Below, piece after piece: positions 1-9,283 of a stretch of 64,000 nucleotides of DNA (its first letter is position 1; every line of letters starts with the position of its first letter). The DNA is from 2-12-FULL-35-15 sp036386835. GTDB taxonomy: Bacteria > Bacteroidota > Bacteroidia > 2-12-FULL-35-15. The stretch lies in the NCBI GenBank assembly GCA_036386835.1, contig DASVUX010000034.1:62001-126000 (forward strand), in the 5' to 3' direction. A program made the translations under genes and the position numbers. A model generated the notes under the pieces. That model was not told the origin of the DNA. It saw only the letters and a program-made list of their open reading frames with translations, and searched no databases.

Positions 1-647
1 AATCCTTCAGCATCCATTTGTGCAACCATATTCTTAGCACGTGCCACACGTTCCACTTTACCCTGAGGCAATAATGCAAGCTGGGAGATCTTTGCAGAAA
101 CGAATAACATTGCTGATGAATTCTTGCAGGTGGCAACACATGCTCCACATCCGATACAAGCAGCCGCTTCAAAAGATTTGTCAGCATCTACTTTAGGAAT
201 AGGAAGACTGTTTGCATCCTGGGCATTTCCCGTATTTACGGAAATATATCCGCCTTTCGCAATGATACGGTCAAATGCCGAGCGGTCCACCGTAAGGTCT
301 TTGATCACTGGGAATGCCGCAGCTCTCCAGGGTTCTACCACAATAGTATCACCATCTTTGAATGAACGCATGTGCAGCTGACAGGTTGTTACTTTGTTCT
401 TTGGCCCATGAGGACGTCCGTTGATGAACATGCTGCAGGCACCGCAGATCCCTTCGCGGCAATCGTGGTCGAAAGCTACAGGATCTTCACCTTTTACGAT
501 CAGCTGCTCATTAAGCACATCGAACATTTCAAGGAACGACATGTCCGGGGAAATATCATTCAGCTGGTAAGTTACCAGTTGCCCGTTGTTCTTTGAATTT
601 TTCTGACGCCATACCTTCAGCGTTATTTTCATGTTACCGTGACTCAT
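1..647 (-). CDS. sdhB: Succinate dehydrogenase iron-sulfur subunit (3' end cut by window edge)
   Basis: Electron-transfer subunit of succinate:quinone oxidoreductase, carrying electrons from the flavoprotein SdhA to the membrane subunit SdhC. The reading frame begins at an ATG (645-647) and runs open to the left edge. About 215 residues are visible, so only the C-terminus is missing. The ferredoxin-like cysteine cluster CREGICGACSM lies about 70 residues in, and the second cluster motif CIGCGACVATCK is further along, matching the [2Fe-2S] and [4Fe-4S]/[3Fe-4S] domains of the family. It is the last gene of an sdhC-sdhA-sdhB order, typical of B-type enzymes with a single membrane anchor. A 136-base spacer rich in simple A/T words separates it from sdhA. 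Confidence 0.95.
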   Translation of the reverse strand, partial: MSHGNMKITLKVWRQKNSKNNGQLVTYQLNDISPDMSFLEMFDVLNEQLIVKGEDPVAFDHDCREGICGACSMFINGRPHGPKNKVTTCQLHMRSFKDGDTIVVEPWRAAAFPVIKDLTVDRSAFDRIIAKGGYISVNTGNAQDANSLPIPKVDADKSFEAAACIGCGACVATCKNSSAMLFVSAKISQLALLPQGKVERVARAKNMVAQMDAEG

Positions 648-654
648 GTTTTTT

Positions 655-783
655 TAATTTGAAGATTAATTAATTTGAAAATTTGAAAATTCATCTGGTA
701 GTAATCTTCATTTTTCAAATAGTATTTCTTTATGTTTTAACCGTTCATGGATTGGCAAATTGGCACATTTCCAAATTGTCAAA
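655..783. repeat. Low-complexity TTTGAAAA / GGCAAATTGG spacer
   Basis: The sdhA-sdhB spacer is built from short related words: AATTTGAAAATTTGAAAATT near 670-692, and GGCAAATTGGCACATTTCC with CAAATTGTCAAATT near 752-787. I recall similar TTTGAAAA/TTGGCACATT words dispersed between genes in other Bacteroidota. It encodes nothing obvious and sits inside an operon. A role in mRNA processing or stability is possible but not shown. Confidence 0.5.
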
Positions 784-2763
784 TTATTTATAACTCCTCG
801 CAGCAATCTTGATCGCTTCGAATTTTAATTCCTCTTTATGCAGTTCATAAGAATAATTTCCTTTGTATTCCCATGCAGCAACATAAGCGTAATTAGCATC
901 ATCACGGTTTGCTTCTCCTTCTTCTGTCTGGAATTCTTCACGGAAGTGCCCTCCGCATGATTCATTCCGGTTCAGCGCATCCATGCACATCAGCTCACCA
1001 AGCTCAATGAAGTCGGCAACACGTCCTGCTTTTTCCAGTTCAGGGTTAAATTCATTTGGTGCACCTGTAACACGCACATCTCTCCAGAATTCTTCACGCA
1101 ATGCTTTAATTTCCTGGATCGCTTCTTTTAAACCTTTTTCATTACGGGCCATTCCGCATTTATCCCACATGATCTTACCCAGGCGCTTATGAAAATGATC
1201 CACTGATTTTGTTCCTTTGATCGCGAAAAATTTATCGATCTGTGACTGCACCTCTTTTTCAGCGTTCACAAATGCTTCATGATCGGTTGGGATCGCTTTT
1301 GTCCTGATCTCATTTGCCAGGTATGCCCCGATAGTATAAGGGATCACAAAATATCCATCTGCCAAGCCCTGCATAAGCGCAGATGCCCCGAGGCGGTTAG
1401 CGCCATGGTCAGAGAAATTCGCTTCACCAAGGGCATACATTCCCGGTACGGTTGTCATTAAATTATAATCAACCCAGAGCCCGCCCATTGTATAGTGAAC
1501 CGCAGGGTAAATGCGCATTGGAACTTCATACGGATTTTCACCCGTGATCTGCTCATACATTTCAAATAAATTCCCGTATTTTTCTTCAACAACCTGCTTT
1601 CCGAAAACGCGGAGCTGATCAGCTGTAGGGTTGTCGATTCCAAGTTTTTTAGCCTGTGTTCTTCCGTAACGGTCGATCGCAGCTTTGTAATCAAGGTAAA
1701 CAGCCATTTTAGAAGCACCCACACCATAACCTGCATCACATCTTTCCTTTGCTGCGCGTGACGCAACATCACGCGGAACAAGGTTGCCGAATGCCGGGTA
1801 CCTGCGCTCCAGGTAATAATCCCTTTCCTCTTCCGGGATTTCATTAGGTTTGCGTGTATCACCTTGTTTTTTAGGTACCCAGATTCGTCCGTCATTACGT
1901 AATGATTCACTCATCAGCGTAAGCTTCGACTGGTGATCTCCCGAGACAGGGATACATGTAGGGTGAATTTGTGTATAACAAGGATTTCCGAAGAAGGCTC
2001 CTTTTTTATGTGCTTTCCATGCTGCTGTAACATTGCTGCCCATTGCATTCGTGGAAAGATAGAATACGTTTCCGTAACCGCCTGTGCATAATAATACGGC
2101 ATGCCCGAAATGGCGCTCCAGCTTGCCGCTGATCAGGTCACGTGCAATGATTCCACGAGCTTTGCCCTCAATAGTCACTACTTCAAGCATTTCGTGGCGC
2201 GAATACATTTCAACCGCCCCTAAACCAACCTGTCGCTGCAAGGCGCTGTAAGCTCCAAGCAGCAATTGCTGGCCTGTTTGACCTGCTGCGTAAAACGTCC
2301 GCTGAACCTGTGTTCCACCGAATGAACGGTTACTCAGCATTCCGCCATACTCACGCGCTAAAGGCACGCCCTGCGCAACGCACTGGTCAATGATGTTGGC
2401 GCTGACTTCCGCAAGACGGTGAACATTTGCTTCACGGGCACGGTAATCGCCACCTTTGATCGTATCATAAAATAAACGGAATGTGCTGTCACCGTCATTT
2501 TGGTAATTTTTGGCAGCATTAATACCACCCTGCGCAGCAATGGAGTGAGCGCGTCTTGGCGAATCCTGGAAACAGAATACCTTAACTTTATAGCCCATTT
2601 CAGCGAGTGAAGCTGCGGCAGACGAACCTGCAAGCCCCGAACCTACGACAATGATCTCCAGGCTGCGTTTGTTTGCCGGGTTAACCAGGGAAACGGAAGA
2701 TTTGTATTTGCTCCATTTTTGCTCCAGGTTACCTTCAGGAATTTTTGAATCTAATTTTGACAT
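784..2763 (-). CDS. sdhA: Succinate dehydrogenase flavoprotein subunit
   Basis: Catalytic subunit that oxidises succinate to fumarate (or the reverse) at the inner face of the cytoplasmic membrane. The 659 residues match the usual length of B-type SdhA/FrdA. A Rossmann dinucleotide motif GSGLAG is at residues 41-46. The motif HSIAAQGG at 73-80 holds the histidine that normally carries covalent FAD. The HPTC and later SDHGANRLGASAL segments are typical of the substrate and flavin sites. It follows sdhC after 33 bases and precedes sdhB, so the three genes are probably one transcript. Direction of the reaction cannot be told from sequence. Confidence 0.97.
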   Translation of the reverse strand: MSKLDSKIPEGNLEQKWSKYKSSVSLVNPANKRSLEIIVVGSGLAGSSAAASLAEMGYKVKVFCFQDSPRRAHSIAAQGGINAAKNYQNDGDSTFRLFYDTIKGGDYRAREANVHRLAEVSANIIDQCVAQGVPLAREYGGMLSNRSFGGTQVQRTFYAAGQTGQQLLLGAYSALQRQVGLGAVEMYSRHEMLEVVTIEGKARGIIARDLISGKLERHFGHAVLLCTGGYGNVFYLSTNAMGSNVTAAWKAHKKGAFFGNPCYTQIHPTCIPVSGDHQSKLTLMSESLRNDGRIWVPKKQGDTRKPNEIPEEERDYYLERRYPAFGNLVPRDVASRAAKERCDAGYGVGASKMAVYLDYKAAIDRYGRTQAKKLGIDNPTADQLRVFGKQVVEEKYGNLFEMYEQITGENPYEVPMRIYPAVHYTMGGLWVDYNLMTTVPGMYALGEANFSDHGANRLGASALMQGLADGYFVIPYTIGAYLANEIRTKAIPTDHEAFVNAEKEVQSQIDKFFAIKGTKSVDHFHKRLGKIMWDKCGMARNEKGLKEAIQEIKALREEFWRDVRVTGAPNEFNPELEKAGRVADFIELGELMCMDALNRNESCGGHFREEFQTEEGEANRDDANYAYVAAWEYKGNYSYELHKEELKFEAIKIAARSYK

Positions 2764-2796
2764 ATGACAGAATTCTAATTTCGATTAAACTATTGA

Positions 2797-3480
2797 TTAC
2801 TTGATCCAGCCCGCAAAGATCGCGATCGGCATTAGCGCGAAGATCAGCGGTATGATAATAGAGAAAGCCGTTCCCACTTTCAGGATCAGGGGATTGTATT
2901 TCGGATGGTTCCATCCCATTGTCTGGAATGCGGAAGGAAATCCGTGAAGCAGGTGATAAGCCAGTGAGATGCAGCCTGCAACATATATCACCACAACCCA
3001 CCAGATATGGAATACCTCAACCATAATAGCATACAGGTTCTCATGGCCGTTTGCATCGTGCCCGTCTATTCCCGTAAAGCGTGATTTTACCCAGAAATGA
3101 GCCAAATGCACAACCAGGAACAGCAATAGCAGCGTTCCCAGGATCCCCATCGAGCGGGAGTACCACTTGCTGTTAGCTTTTCCGTTATTATACGCATATT
3201 TCACAGGTCTTGCCTTGTTGTTCTCAATGGTAAGGATAAGTGCCTGGACCATGTGCCAGATCAATCCTATAAAGAGAACGTATTCCATTGTTCGGATAAG
3301 CGGATTTTCTGCCATGAAAGCAGCGCCTACGTTGAACATCAGGCCACCGTCATTAAAGAATATAAAGGCATTGAGGAAGCAATGCACAACAAGGAAGGAA
3401 ATTAAGAAAAATCCTGTTAAGCCCATTACAAGCTTCTTTCCGATGGATGACCGTAAGAAGTTCTTAGAAGTGTTACTCAT
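2797..3480 (-). CDS. sdhC: Succinate dehydrogenase cytochrome b subunit
   Basis: Membrane anchor of the complex, 227 residues from the ATG at 3478-3480. The frame stays open upstream for 32 more codons, but those residues are poor in family character, and MSNTSKNFLRSSIGKKL is the usual start for this Bacteroidota protein. Five hydrophobic segments are visible. Histidines in or beside the membrane segments (LVVHCFLNAF, HMVQALIL, HLAHFW, YHLLHG) fit the two haem b ligand pairs of B-type enzymes. As first gene of the operon it lies just behind the promoter candidate at 3522-3552. Confidence 0.93.
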   Translation of the reverse strand: MSNTSKNFLRSSIGKKLVMGLTGFFLISFLVVHCFLNAFIFFNDGGLMFNVGAAFMAENPLIRTMEYVLFIGLIWHMVQALILTIENNKARPVKYAYNNGKANSKWYSRSMGILGTLLLLFLVVHLAHFWVKSRFTGIDGHDANGHENLYAIMVEVFHIWWVVVIYVAGCISLAYHLLHGFPSAFQTMGWNHPKYNPLILKVGTAFSIIIPLIFALMPIAIFAGWIK

Positions 3481-3521
3481 AATATGATGATTGTTTTGAT
3501 CGATTTCTATGTTTGCGAACG

Positions 3522-3552
3522 CAAATGTAAAACTCAAAACGCTTTCTATCAA
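3522..3552 (-). promoter_or_regulatory. Candidate Bacteroidota promoter of the sdh operon
   Basis: On the minus strand a TTG (3552-3550) is followed after 20 bases by TACATTTG (3529-3522), matching the TTG-N19-21-TAnnTTTG consensus of Bacteroidota sigma factors. Transcription would start about 35 bases before the sdhC ATG. Confidence 0.5.
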
Positions 3553-3762
3553 GTAAATAAAACCTTCATTTGTCAAATAATAATAACATAGCCCTGAAAC
3601 AGGCGGTTTCAGCGAGCCGGGGCGCTTAATTTATAACCATTTTAAATTAGGCCGTTACCTGAGTCCCTTGCCGGGATGGAGTCCTGTCAATACGTGCACT
3701 TATATAGCGGAAGTTTATGAATAAAAGACGAAAAACATTTATCAACCTGTCGGAATTTATCA

Positions 3763-3770
3763 TATTTTTG
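3763..3770 (+). promoter_or_regulatory. Candidate -7 box (TATTTTTG) of the PorP/SprF-like gene
   Basis: TATTTTTG fits TAnnTTTG and lies 57 bases before the ATG at 3828. The -33 region is weak, so support is only moderate. Confidence 0.3.
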
Positions 3771-3827
3771 AAGTTAAGCTAACCGGAATTCAGAGCTGCA
3801 GAATTACGGGCGCACCGAACGAGTCCT

Positions 3828-4892
3828 ATGAAAAAGTTTATTCTAATACTAAATATCTGCATTGGTGTTTATCTTCCTGCGCTTGGGCAGGACATGCACT
3901 TTTCCCAGTTCAACGAGATCCCTTCACTGCTTAATCCGGCCCTTACAGGTTCGGAATATGTAATGCGGGCCGGCATCATTTACCGGAATCAATGGGGCAG
4001 TATTACAGTTCCTTACAGAACTTATGGCGCTTCCTATGAAATGAAGTTCAAGGCGAGCGACTGGGCTAAGAGTGATCCATACAGGTCCAAATCCTATAAA
4101 AAAGCATTTAATCGTCTTGCAGGCGGGCTCTCGTTTTTCAGTGATAAGGCCGGGGATGGCGGGTTAGGGACCAACCTTGTGAACCTTTCGCTTGCCTCAT
4201 TCATCAAAACCGGTGAATCCAGCATGCTTTCCCTTGGCTTGCAGGGAAGCGTAATCCAGCGTTCTGTTGATTTCAATAAATTTGTATTCTCAAACCAGTA
4301 TAACGGAACCACGTATGACAGGACACCGGCACCAGGGGAAGATTACAGCTCGCATAACTTCATCACTCCGGATGTTGCTGCAGGGGTTTTATGGCGATAC
4401 GACCGTGAGGAAGAAACTATAGGTGATAATGACCAGCTGAGTGCCGACCTCGGGTTCAGTATGTTTCATATTATAAAACCTACCCAGAGGTTTCTTGTTA
4501 GTTCTGATGATCAGCTTTACTCAAAATACAATGCGCATGGGAAAATGCTGATCGGTATTCCGCGGACGCGGCTTGGTGTTGCACCGAGCTTCATGCTTAC
4601 ATTCCAGGGAAAGCATAAAGAATTGCTTGCAGGGATCATGGGCAAGTATTACCTGAAACATGATTCAAAATATACAGGTTATGTTAAAAGATCTTCAATA
4701 GGTATCGGGTTATATTACAGGAATAAGGATGCGGTGATCTTTAATTTCCTGCTTGAGTACGGGCAGTATGCAATAGGTGTGAGTTATGACCTGAACACTT
4801 CCGGGCTTTCCAAAGTGAGCACATTGCGTGGCGGCCCGGAGATCATGCTGCGGTTTAACTCGGCAAACCGGTTCCTTTTCCAGAAAAAATAA
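3828..4892 (+). CDS. PorP/SprF-family type IX secretion outer-membrane protein
   Basis: A 354-residue outer-membrane beta-barrel of the PorP/SprF family. A signal peptide ends near residue 20 (YLPALGQ), followed by the family's typical opening QDMHFSQFNEIPSLLNPALTG. The rest is rich in alternating aromatic and polar residues, as expected for beta strands, and ends with a strand-like segment containing NRFLFQKK. SprF in Flavobacterium johnsoniae is needed to export SprB, a cargo with a type B sorting domain, and genes of this family usually sit beside such cargo. The next gene, 41 bases downstream, encodes exactly that, so this protein is probably its dedicated partner. The order here is partner first, the reverse of sprB-sprF. 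Membership in the family is clear; the exact orthologue is not. Confidence 0.9.
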   Translation: MKKFILILNICIGVYLPALGQDMHFSQFNEIPSLLNPALTGSEYVMRAGIIYRNQWGSITVPYRTYGASYEMKFKASDWAKSDPYRSKSYKKAFNRLAGGLSFFSDKAGDGGLGTNLVNLSLASFIKTGESSMLSLGLQGSVIQRSVDFNKFVFSNQYNGTTYDRTPAPGEDYSSHNFITPDVAAGVLWRYDREEETIGDNDQLSADLGFSMFHIIKPTQRFLVSSDDQLYSKYNAHGKMLIGIPRTRLGVAPSFMLTFQGKHKELLAGIMGKYYLKHDSKYTGYVKRSSIGIGLYYRNKDAVIFNFLLEYGQYAIGVSYDLNTSGLSKVSTLRGGPEIMLRFNSANRFLFQKK

Positions 4893-4933
4893 AATCGAAT
4901 AACCGTAGTGTTTAACGGCTTAAGAATTATAAA

Positions 4934-7909
4934 ATGAGAAACATACTTTACACGATCCTTTTCATCGCATTGATTTGTCAGCCTTTACTGGCTCAGAAAA
5001 CAGTGCTTGTTCCTGCAAAAGTTTATGCAGAAATGAAAAGTAGGAATGCATTAAAGCCGGGTGTGCGTTATGAAATTATAAATGAAGCAAAAGCAACACA
5101 ACCTGTTTCTGTTCCTCAAAAGCACGAGTTGAAAAGTCGTCCTAAGGCTCCCAGGAGTGCAGCTTGTAATTGTATGATACCTCTGGATGGAACTTTTAAT
5201 GTTGCCGAATTTACTCCTTATACACCCCCTGACTACCGCAATGATGATGGTTCGACCAATGCAAAAACTCTTCCGTTTAACTTTTGTTTATATGGGTCAA
5301 CTTATAACACTGTTTTTATAAATAATAACGGAAATATTACATTCGGCAATAGCATTACGGCTTTTAGTGCTGGTGGTTTCCCGGCAGGACCTAGCGTATT
5401 TCCAGGGAATGACACGGTAATGATCGCACCTTTCTGGGCCGATGTTGACACTCAGAATCCTACGAGTGGTGTTGTGCATTATCGTATAACGCCTACCCAT
5501 ATGGTTGTTAAATGGGATCAAGTTGGCTATTATAGCAGCATGGCTGATCGTGTTAATGATTTTCAGCTAATCATTACAGATGGCAATGATCCGATACTAC
5601 CTGTGGGTAATAATGTAGCTCTCTGTTATGGAGATATGCAATGGACAACTGGTTCTGCTTCTGGAGGCACAGGCGGTTTTGGAGGTATCCCTGCAAATGC
5701 AGGAGTTAATAAAGGCGATGGGATTAATTATTTTCAGATAGGTCGCTTTGATCAGACCGGCAGCGCTTATGACGGTCCTTATGGGAGCAATGATGGGGTG
5801 GATTATCTTGATAATAAAAGTTATTATTTTTCCACTTGTGCTCCCGGAAATAATATTCCTCCTGTTCTTAGTCCCTACATTAGTATATGTGACAGTTTCA
5901 AGATTTGCAATCCAAACGATACACTAGTTTATCTGCTGTCCTTTTCTTCTCCTGAGTTAGGACAGAATGTTAGTTCAATAACCGCTACGGCTCCCACCCT
6001 GGGATCTGGTTTTACGGTGCTGAACACTACGCTTGGCCAAACAGGAAGTATACTTTTCCGGATAATAGCCAACCCCGGGCTTATTGGAAATCATACCATC
6101 ACAATTATAGCAACAGATAACGGATCACCTGCTGCAAGCTCCGTGATTACATATGTAGTACCGATTCTTGCAGGAGTACCGCCCCCTGATCCAATTGTTA
6201 CTGTTACACCAAGCGTGATATGTGCAAATTCCGGTTCTGCTACATTCACTCTCACTAATGCCTCTGATTATGACTTTTACAGTTGGAGTAATGGAGTTTC
6301 CGGTGCACCTTTAACGGTATCCAATGACAGTGTATATTATCTCACCGCTAGTAAAGATGGTTGTTATAAATCAACTGCTGATAGTATAAAATTCAGACCA
6401 TCGCCTACACCGCTGATCCTTGGCACGCTTGCAATCTGCGGAGGTTCAACAGCTGATCTGTATGTTGATTCTGCATCCATTTATCCCGCCATATTCTGGT
6501 CCACAGGGAGCACTAATGATTCGGTTAGTGTTGGCGGTGGGACCTATACAGTTACGGTAACCGATCTTAACGGATGTACTGCAACTTCACCAAGCGTAAC
6601 TGTCAGCGCATCCAGCCTGGATATTACAAGCAGTGCAGCCACATTCTGTGATGGCGACAGTGTATTGCTCACAGCAAATGCAAATCCATCTTCAGGCGCT
6701 ACCTATTCCTGGTATAATCTTAATAATACTTCAACTGTTTACGTAGATACAACCGGAAGTTATTTTGCCACGGTTAATTATCCGAACGGCTGTACCATAT
6801 CCGACACTGTTTCCGTTTTTTCGATTCCTATCGGAACACCAACAACCACTTTCTCATACACCACACCGGTATGTAAGTTAGGCGCGAACCCAACTGTGAT
6901 AGTTCCGCCTGCATTCACACCCGGGGGAAACTTTTCATCAACAGGCGGTTTAAGTATAAATCCAAGCACCGGGGTGATTAATCTTGCTTCCAGTGCTGCC
7001 GGGACATATACGGTAACTTATAATGTGCCTGCTTCTGCCTGTGGCCCTGCAGGAAGCTCCACTGCCACTATAACTATTAATCCTCCCGTTGCTCCTGTAC
7101 TTAATTTCAGTTACCAGCCGGCAGTCTGTGCAAATGATACCAACCAGTTTCCAACGCTGATCCCCGGATTTGATTCGGGAGGCGTGTTTACCTCAACACC
7201 GGGTTTGAGCATTGTGGATTCTACAGGTGAAATTATCCTGGCATCAAGCACCCCGGGAACATATACGATCACGTATACACTGGCAAGTGATACGAGCCTT
7301 GCCGGCTGCCGTTCAGGCGGATCTGATACAGCGGTGATCCTGATCAATCCATTGCCTGCAATTAACATTACCACCGACCAGGTGATATGGATTGGTAACA
7401 GCGCCACAATCGCTGCTAATTCGGACACTGCTTTTACATACATCTGGAACCCGGGCATCGGTTTAAGCTGTACTGCATGTGATACAACTGTGGCAAGCCC
7501 TCCGGAGACCACCGAATATTGCGTTACCGTTACCGATACCATCGGCTGCATCGACAGCAGCTGCGTAAAAATCCATGTTGAAATACCGTGTCTTACGAAT
7601 TCAAACCTTGAAATGCCGAATGCATTCACACCAAATGGAGATGGCTTTAATGATGAGCTATGCCTTTACGGCTGGACTGACTGCGTTGAAAAGTTTGAGA
7701 TCGTTATTTATGACAGGTGGGGCGAGCTAGTATATCAGTCAAAGGATGCAGGCTTTTGCTGGGATGGTGTGTATAAAGGAAATCTAATGAATACAGGGGT
7801 GTTCGTATATTTTATAAAAGCCTCTTTTGTGGTTTCAGGTGACACACCTCTTTCACCTACATCGAAGAATGAAGTGAATAAAAAAGGTAACATTACACTT
7901 GTCCGTTAA
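4934..7909 (+). CDS. Large secreted protein with nidogen-like region and type B T9SS sorting domain
   Basis: A 991-residue surface or secreted protein. A signal peptide (about residues 1-20, ending LLAQ) is followed by a segment resembling a nidogen-like domain at about 110-300 (LPFNFCLYGS, INNNGNITFGN, MIAPFWADVDTQ). Several Ig-like or PKD-like repeats with regularly spaced cysteines and TVTVTD words follow. The C-terminal 100 residues contain NAFTPNGDGFND, FEIVIYDRWGELVYQS and NTGVFVYFIKA, the hallmark of the gliding-motility-associated (CHU_C, type B) sorting domain. The product should therefore leave the cell through the SprA translocon. It is co-oriented with the PorP/SprF-like gene upstream. 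Adhesion is a reasonable guess, but the ligand is unknown. Confidence 0.9.
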   Translation: MRNILYTILFIALICQPLLAQKTVLVPAKVYAEMKSRNALKPGVRYEIINEAKATQPVSVPQKHELKSRPKAPRSAACNCMIPLDGTFNVAEFTPYTPPDYRNDDGSTNAKTLPFNFCLYGSTYNTVFINNNGNITFGNSITAFSAGGFPAGPSVFPGNDTVMIAPFWADVDTQNPTSGVVHYRITPTHMVVKWDQVGYYSSMADRVNDFQLIITDGNDPILPVGNNVALCYGDMQWTTGSASGGTGGFGGIPANAGVNKGDGINYFQIGRFDQTGSAYDGPYGSNDGVDYLDNKSYYFSTCAPGNNIPPVLSPYISICDSFKICNPNDTLVYLLSFSSPELGQNVSSITATAPTLGSGFTVLNTTLGQTGSILFRIIANPGLIGNHTITIIATDNGSPAASSVITYVVPILAGVPPPDPIVTVTPSVICANSGSATFTLTNASDYDFYSWSNGVSGAPLTVSNDSVYYLTASKDGCYKSTADSIKFRPSPTPLILGTLAICGGSTADLYVDSASIYPAIFWSTGSTNDSVSVGGGTYTVTVTDLNGCTATSPSVTVSASSLDITSSAATFCDGDSVLLTANANPSSGATYSWYNLNNTSTVYVDTTGSYFATVNYPNGCTISDTVSVFSIPIGTPTTTFSYTTPVCKLGANPTVIVPPAFTPGGNFSSTGGLSINPSTGVINLASSAAGTYTVTYNVPASACGPAGSSTATITINPPVAPVLNFSYQPAVCANDTNQFPTLIPGFDSGGVFTSTPGLSIVDSTGEIILASSTPGTYTITYTLASDTSLAGCRSGGSDTAVILINPLPAINITTDQVIWIGNSATIAANSDTAFTYIWNPGIGLSCTACDTTVASPPETTEYCVTVTDTIGCIDSSCVKIHVEIPCLTNSNLEMPNAFTPNGDGFNDELCLYGWTDCVEKFEIVIYDRWGELVYQSKDAGFCWDGVYKGNLMNTGVFVYFIKASFVVSGDTPLSPTSKNEVNKKGNITLVR

Positions 7910-7922
7910 TACAAATCTAAAA

Positions 7923-9212
7923 ATGAAATACTCCACAATTGATCCTGCACTTTTTATTGAGAACCGTAAACGTTTTGCCGCTTCGTTAAAACCGAACTCG
8001 ATCGCTCTCTTTGTAAGCAATGATATTATGCCAACCAATGCTGACGGTTCCATGGGGTTTGTTCAGAACTCCGACCTGTTTTATTTAACCGGTGTTGACC
8101 AGGAAGAAACTTTCCTCCTGATCTATCCGGATGCAAAGACCGGTTCGCACAGGGAAGTGCTGTTCGTTCGTGAAACAAATGAAACGATTGCCATCTGGGA
8201 AGGTGCAAAGCTTAACCAGCAGGAAGCAACCAAAGTATCGGGCATAAAAACGGTGATGTGGTCAAGTAATTTTGATTCATTCCTGAAAACGCTGATTTTC
8301 CAGGCAGAACACATTTACCTGAACAGCAATGAACATTCGAGAAGATATATCGATATAGAAACTGCGGAGATGCGTTTCAATAAAAGCATCATGGGGAAGT
8401 TCCCTTTGCATAAGTATGAACGTTCCGCACCGGTGATGCACCATCTCCGTGCGATCAAATCCAAATATGAGATTGACTTGATCCAGGAAGCGTGCAACAT
8501 TACAGAGAAAGGGTTCCGCAGGCTGCTGGGCTTCGTAAAGCCCGGTGTTATGGAGTATGAGATAGAAGCAGAGCTGGTTCATGAATTTGTGCGTAACCGA
8601 TCCCGTGGATTTGCTTACGGCCCTATTATCGCGTCCGGTTTTAACGCATGTGTATTACATTATGTTGATAACAACAAGGAGTGCAAAGCAGGTGACGTAA
8701 TACTGCTGGACGTTGCCGCTGAATATGGAAATTACGCCAGTGACCTGACACGCTGCCTTCCGGTGAGCGGGAAATTCACACCAAGGCAAAAGCAGGTATA
8801 TAATGCGGTGTTGAGAGTGATGAAAGGCGCCACGGCAATGCTCACGGTTGGAAATACCATTCCTGAATATCACAAAGCCGTTGGAACATTAATGGAGAAA
8901 GAACTGGTTGATCTCGGGTTGATAACGATGGCGGATATTAAAAATCAAAAGCCTGAATGGCCGGCCTATAAAAAATATTTCATGCATGGTACTTCTCATT
9001 TTCTTGGGCTTGATGTTCATGATGTAGGAGATTTCAACCGGAAGCTGGAGCCGGGAATGGTGTTCACGTGTGAGCCGGGAATTTATATCCGCGAAGAGAA
9101 CCTTGGGATCCGCCTGGAGAATGATATCCTTGTTTCTGCAAATGGACCCGTTGACCTAATGAAGAATATTCCGCTGGAGGCTGATGAGATCGAAAACCTG
9201 ATGAATAAATAG
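7923..9212 (+). CDS. pepP: Xaa-Pro aminopeptidase (aminopeptidase P family)
   Basis: A metallopeptidase that removes an N-terminal residue preceding proline. The ATG at 7923 (MKYSTIDPALF) gives 429 residues. An earlier in-frame start at 7899 would overlap the upstream gene and adds no family residues. The N-terminal creatinase-like domain contains GFVQNSDLFYLTG. The pita-bread catalytic domain supplies the metal ligands in LLDVAAEYGNYASDLTR, the GTSHFLGLDVHD histidine, and the glutamates in FTCEPGIYI and GIRLENDILV. It starts 13 bases after the secreted-protein gene, so it may be co-transcribed with it, although no functional link is evident. It appears cytoplasmic, with no signal peptide. 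Confidence 0.93.
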   Translation: MKYSTIDPALFIENRKRFAASLKPNSIALFVSNDIMPTNADGSMGFVQNSDLFYLTGVDQEETFLLIYPDAKTGSHREVLFVRETNETIAIWEGAKLNQQEATKVSGIKTVMWSSNFDSFLKTLIFQAEHIYLNSNEHSRRYIDIETAEMRFNKSIMGKFPLHKYERSAPVMHHLRAIKSKYEIDLIQEACNITEKGFRRLLGFVKPGVMEYEIEAELVHEFVRNRSRGFAYGPIIASGFNACVLHYVDNNKECKAGDVILLDVAAEYGNYASDLTRCLPVSGKFTPRQKQVYNAVLRVMKGATAMLTVGNTIPEYHKAVGTLMEKELVDLGLITMADIKNQKPEWPAYKKYFMHGTSHFLGLDVHDVGDFNRKLEPGMVFTCEPGIYIREENLGIRLENDILVSANGPVDLMKNIPLEADEIENLMNK

Positions 9213-9283
9213 AATAGTGATATCCCGGAAAAATATTCTTCCGGTAGTTAAACAATTTTTATCCCGGTTACTGCTTAAGCGTT

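Larger units (their letters stand above)
3481..3827. other. Divergent intergenic region between sdhC and the PorP/SprF-like gene
   Basis: This 347-base stretch carries no convincing gene. It holds the sdh promoter candidate, a small hairpin (CTGAAAC 3594-3600, GTTTCAG 3606-3612, five-base loop), and a TATTTTTG element (3763-3770) that could be the -7 box for the plus-strand gene at 3828, although no good -33 word precedes it. The hairpin lacks a T-run, so I do not call it a terminator. Confidence 0.5.

Noticed and set aside
1458..1910. A 150-codon frame on the minus strand inside sdhA
   Set aside because: It lies wholly within the confidently identified sdhA in another frame and shows no family motif.
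3601..3720. Possible riboswitch or small RNA ahead of the PorP/SprF-like gene
   Set aside because: I could not fit the sequence to a known riboswitch core, and only one short hairpin is visible.
7111..7629. A 172-codon antisense frame within the type B cargo gene
   Set aside because: It is opposite a well-supported gene, has no recognisable domain, and its composition reflects the repeat-rich coding strand.
9225..9244. CCGGAA/TTCCGG hairpin after pepP as a terminator
   Set aside because: Only a 6-base stem with an 8-base A/T-rich loop and no clear T-run.
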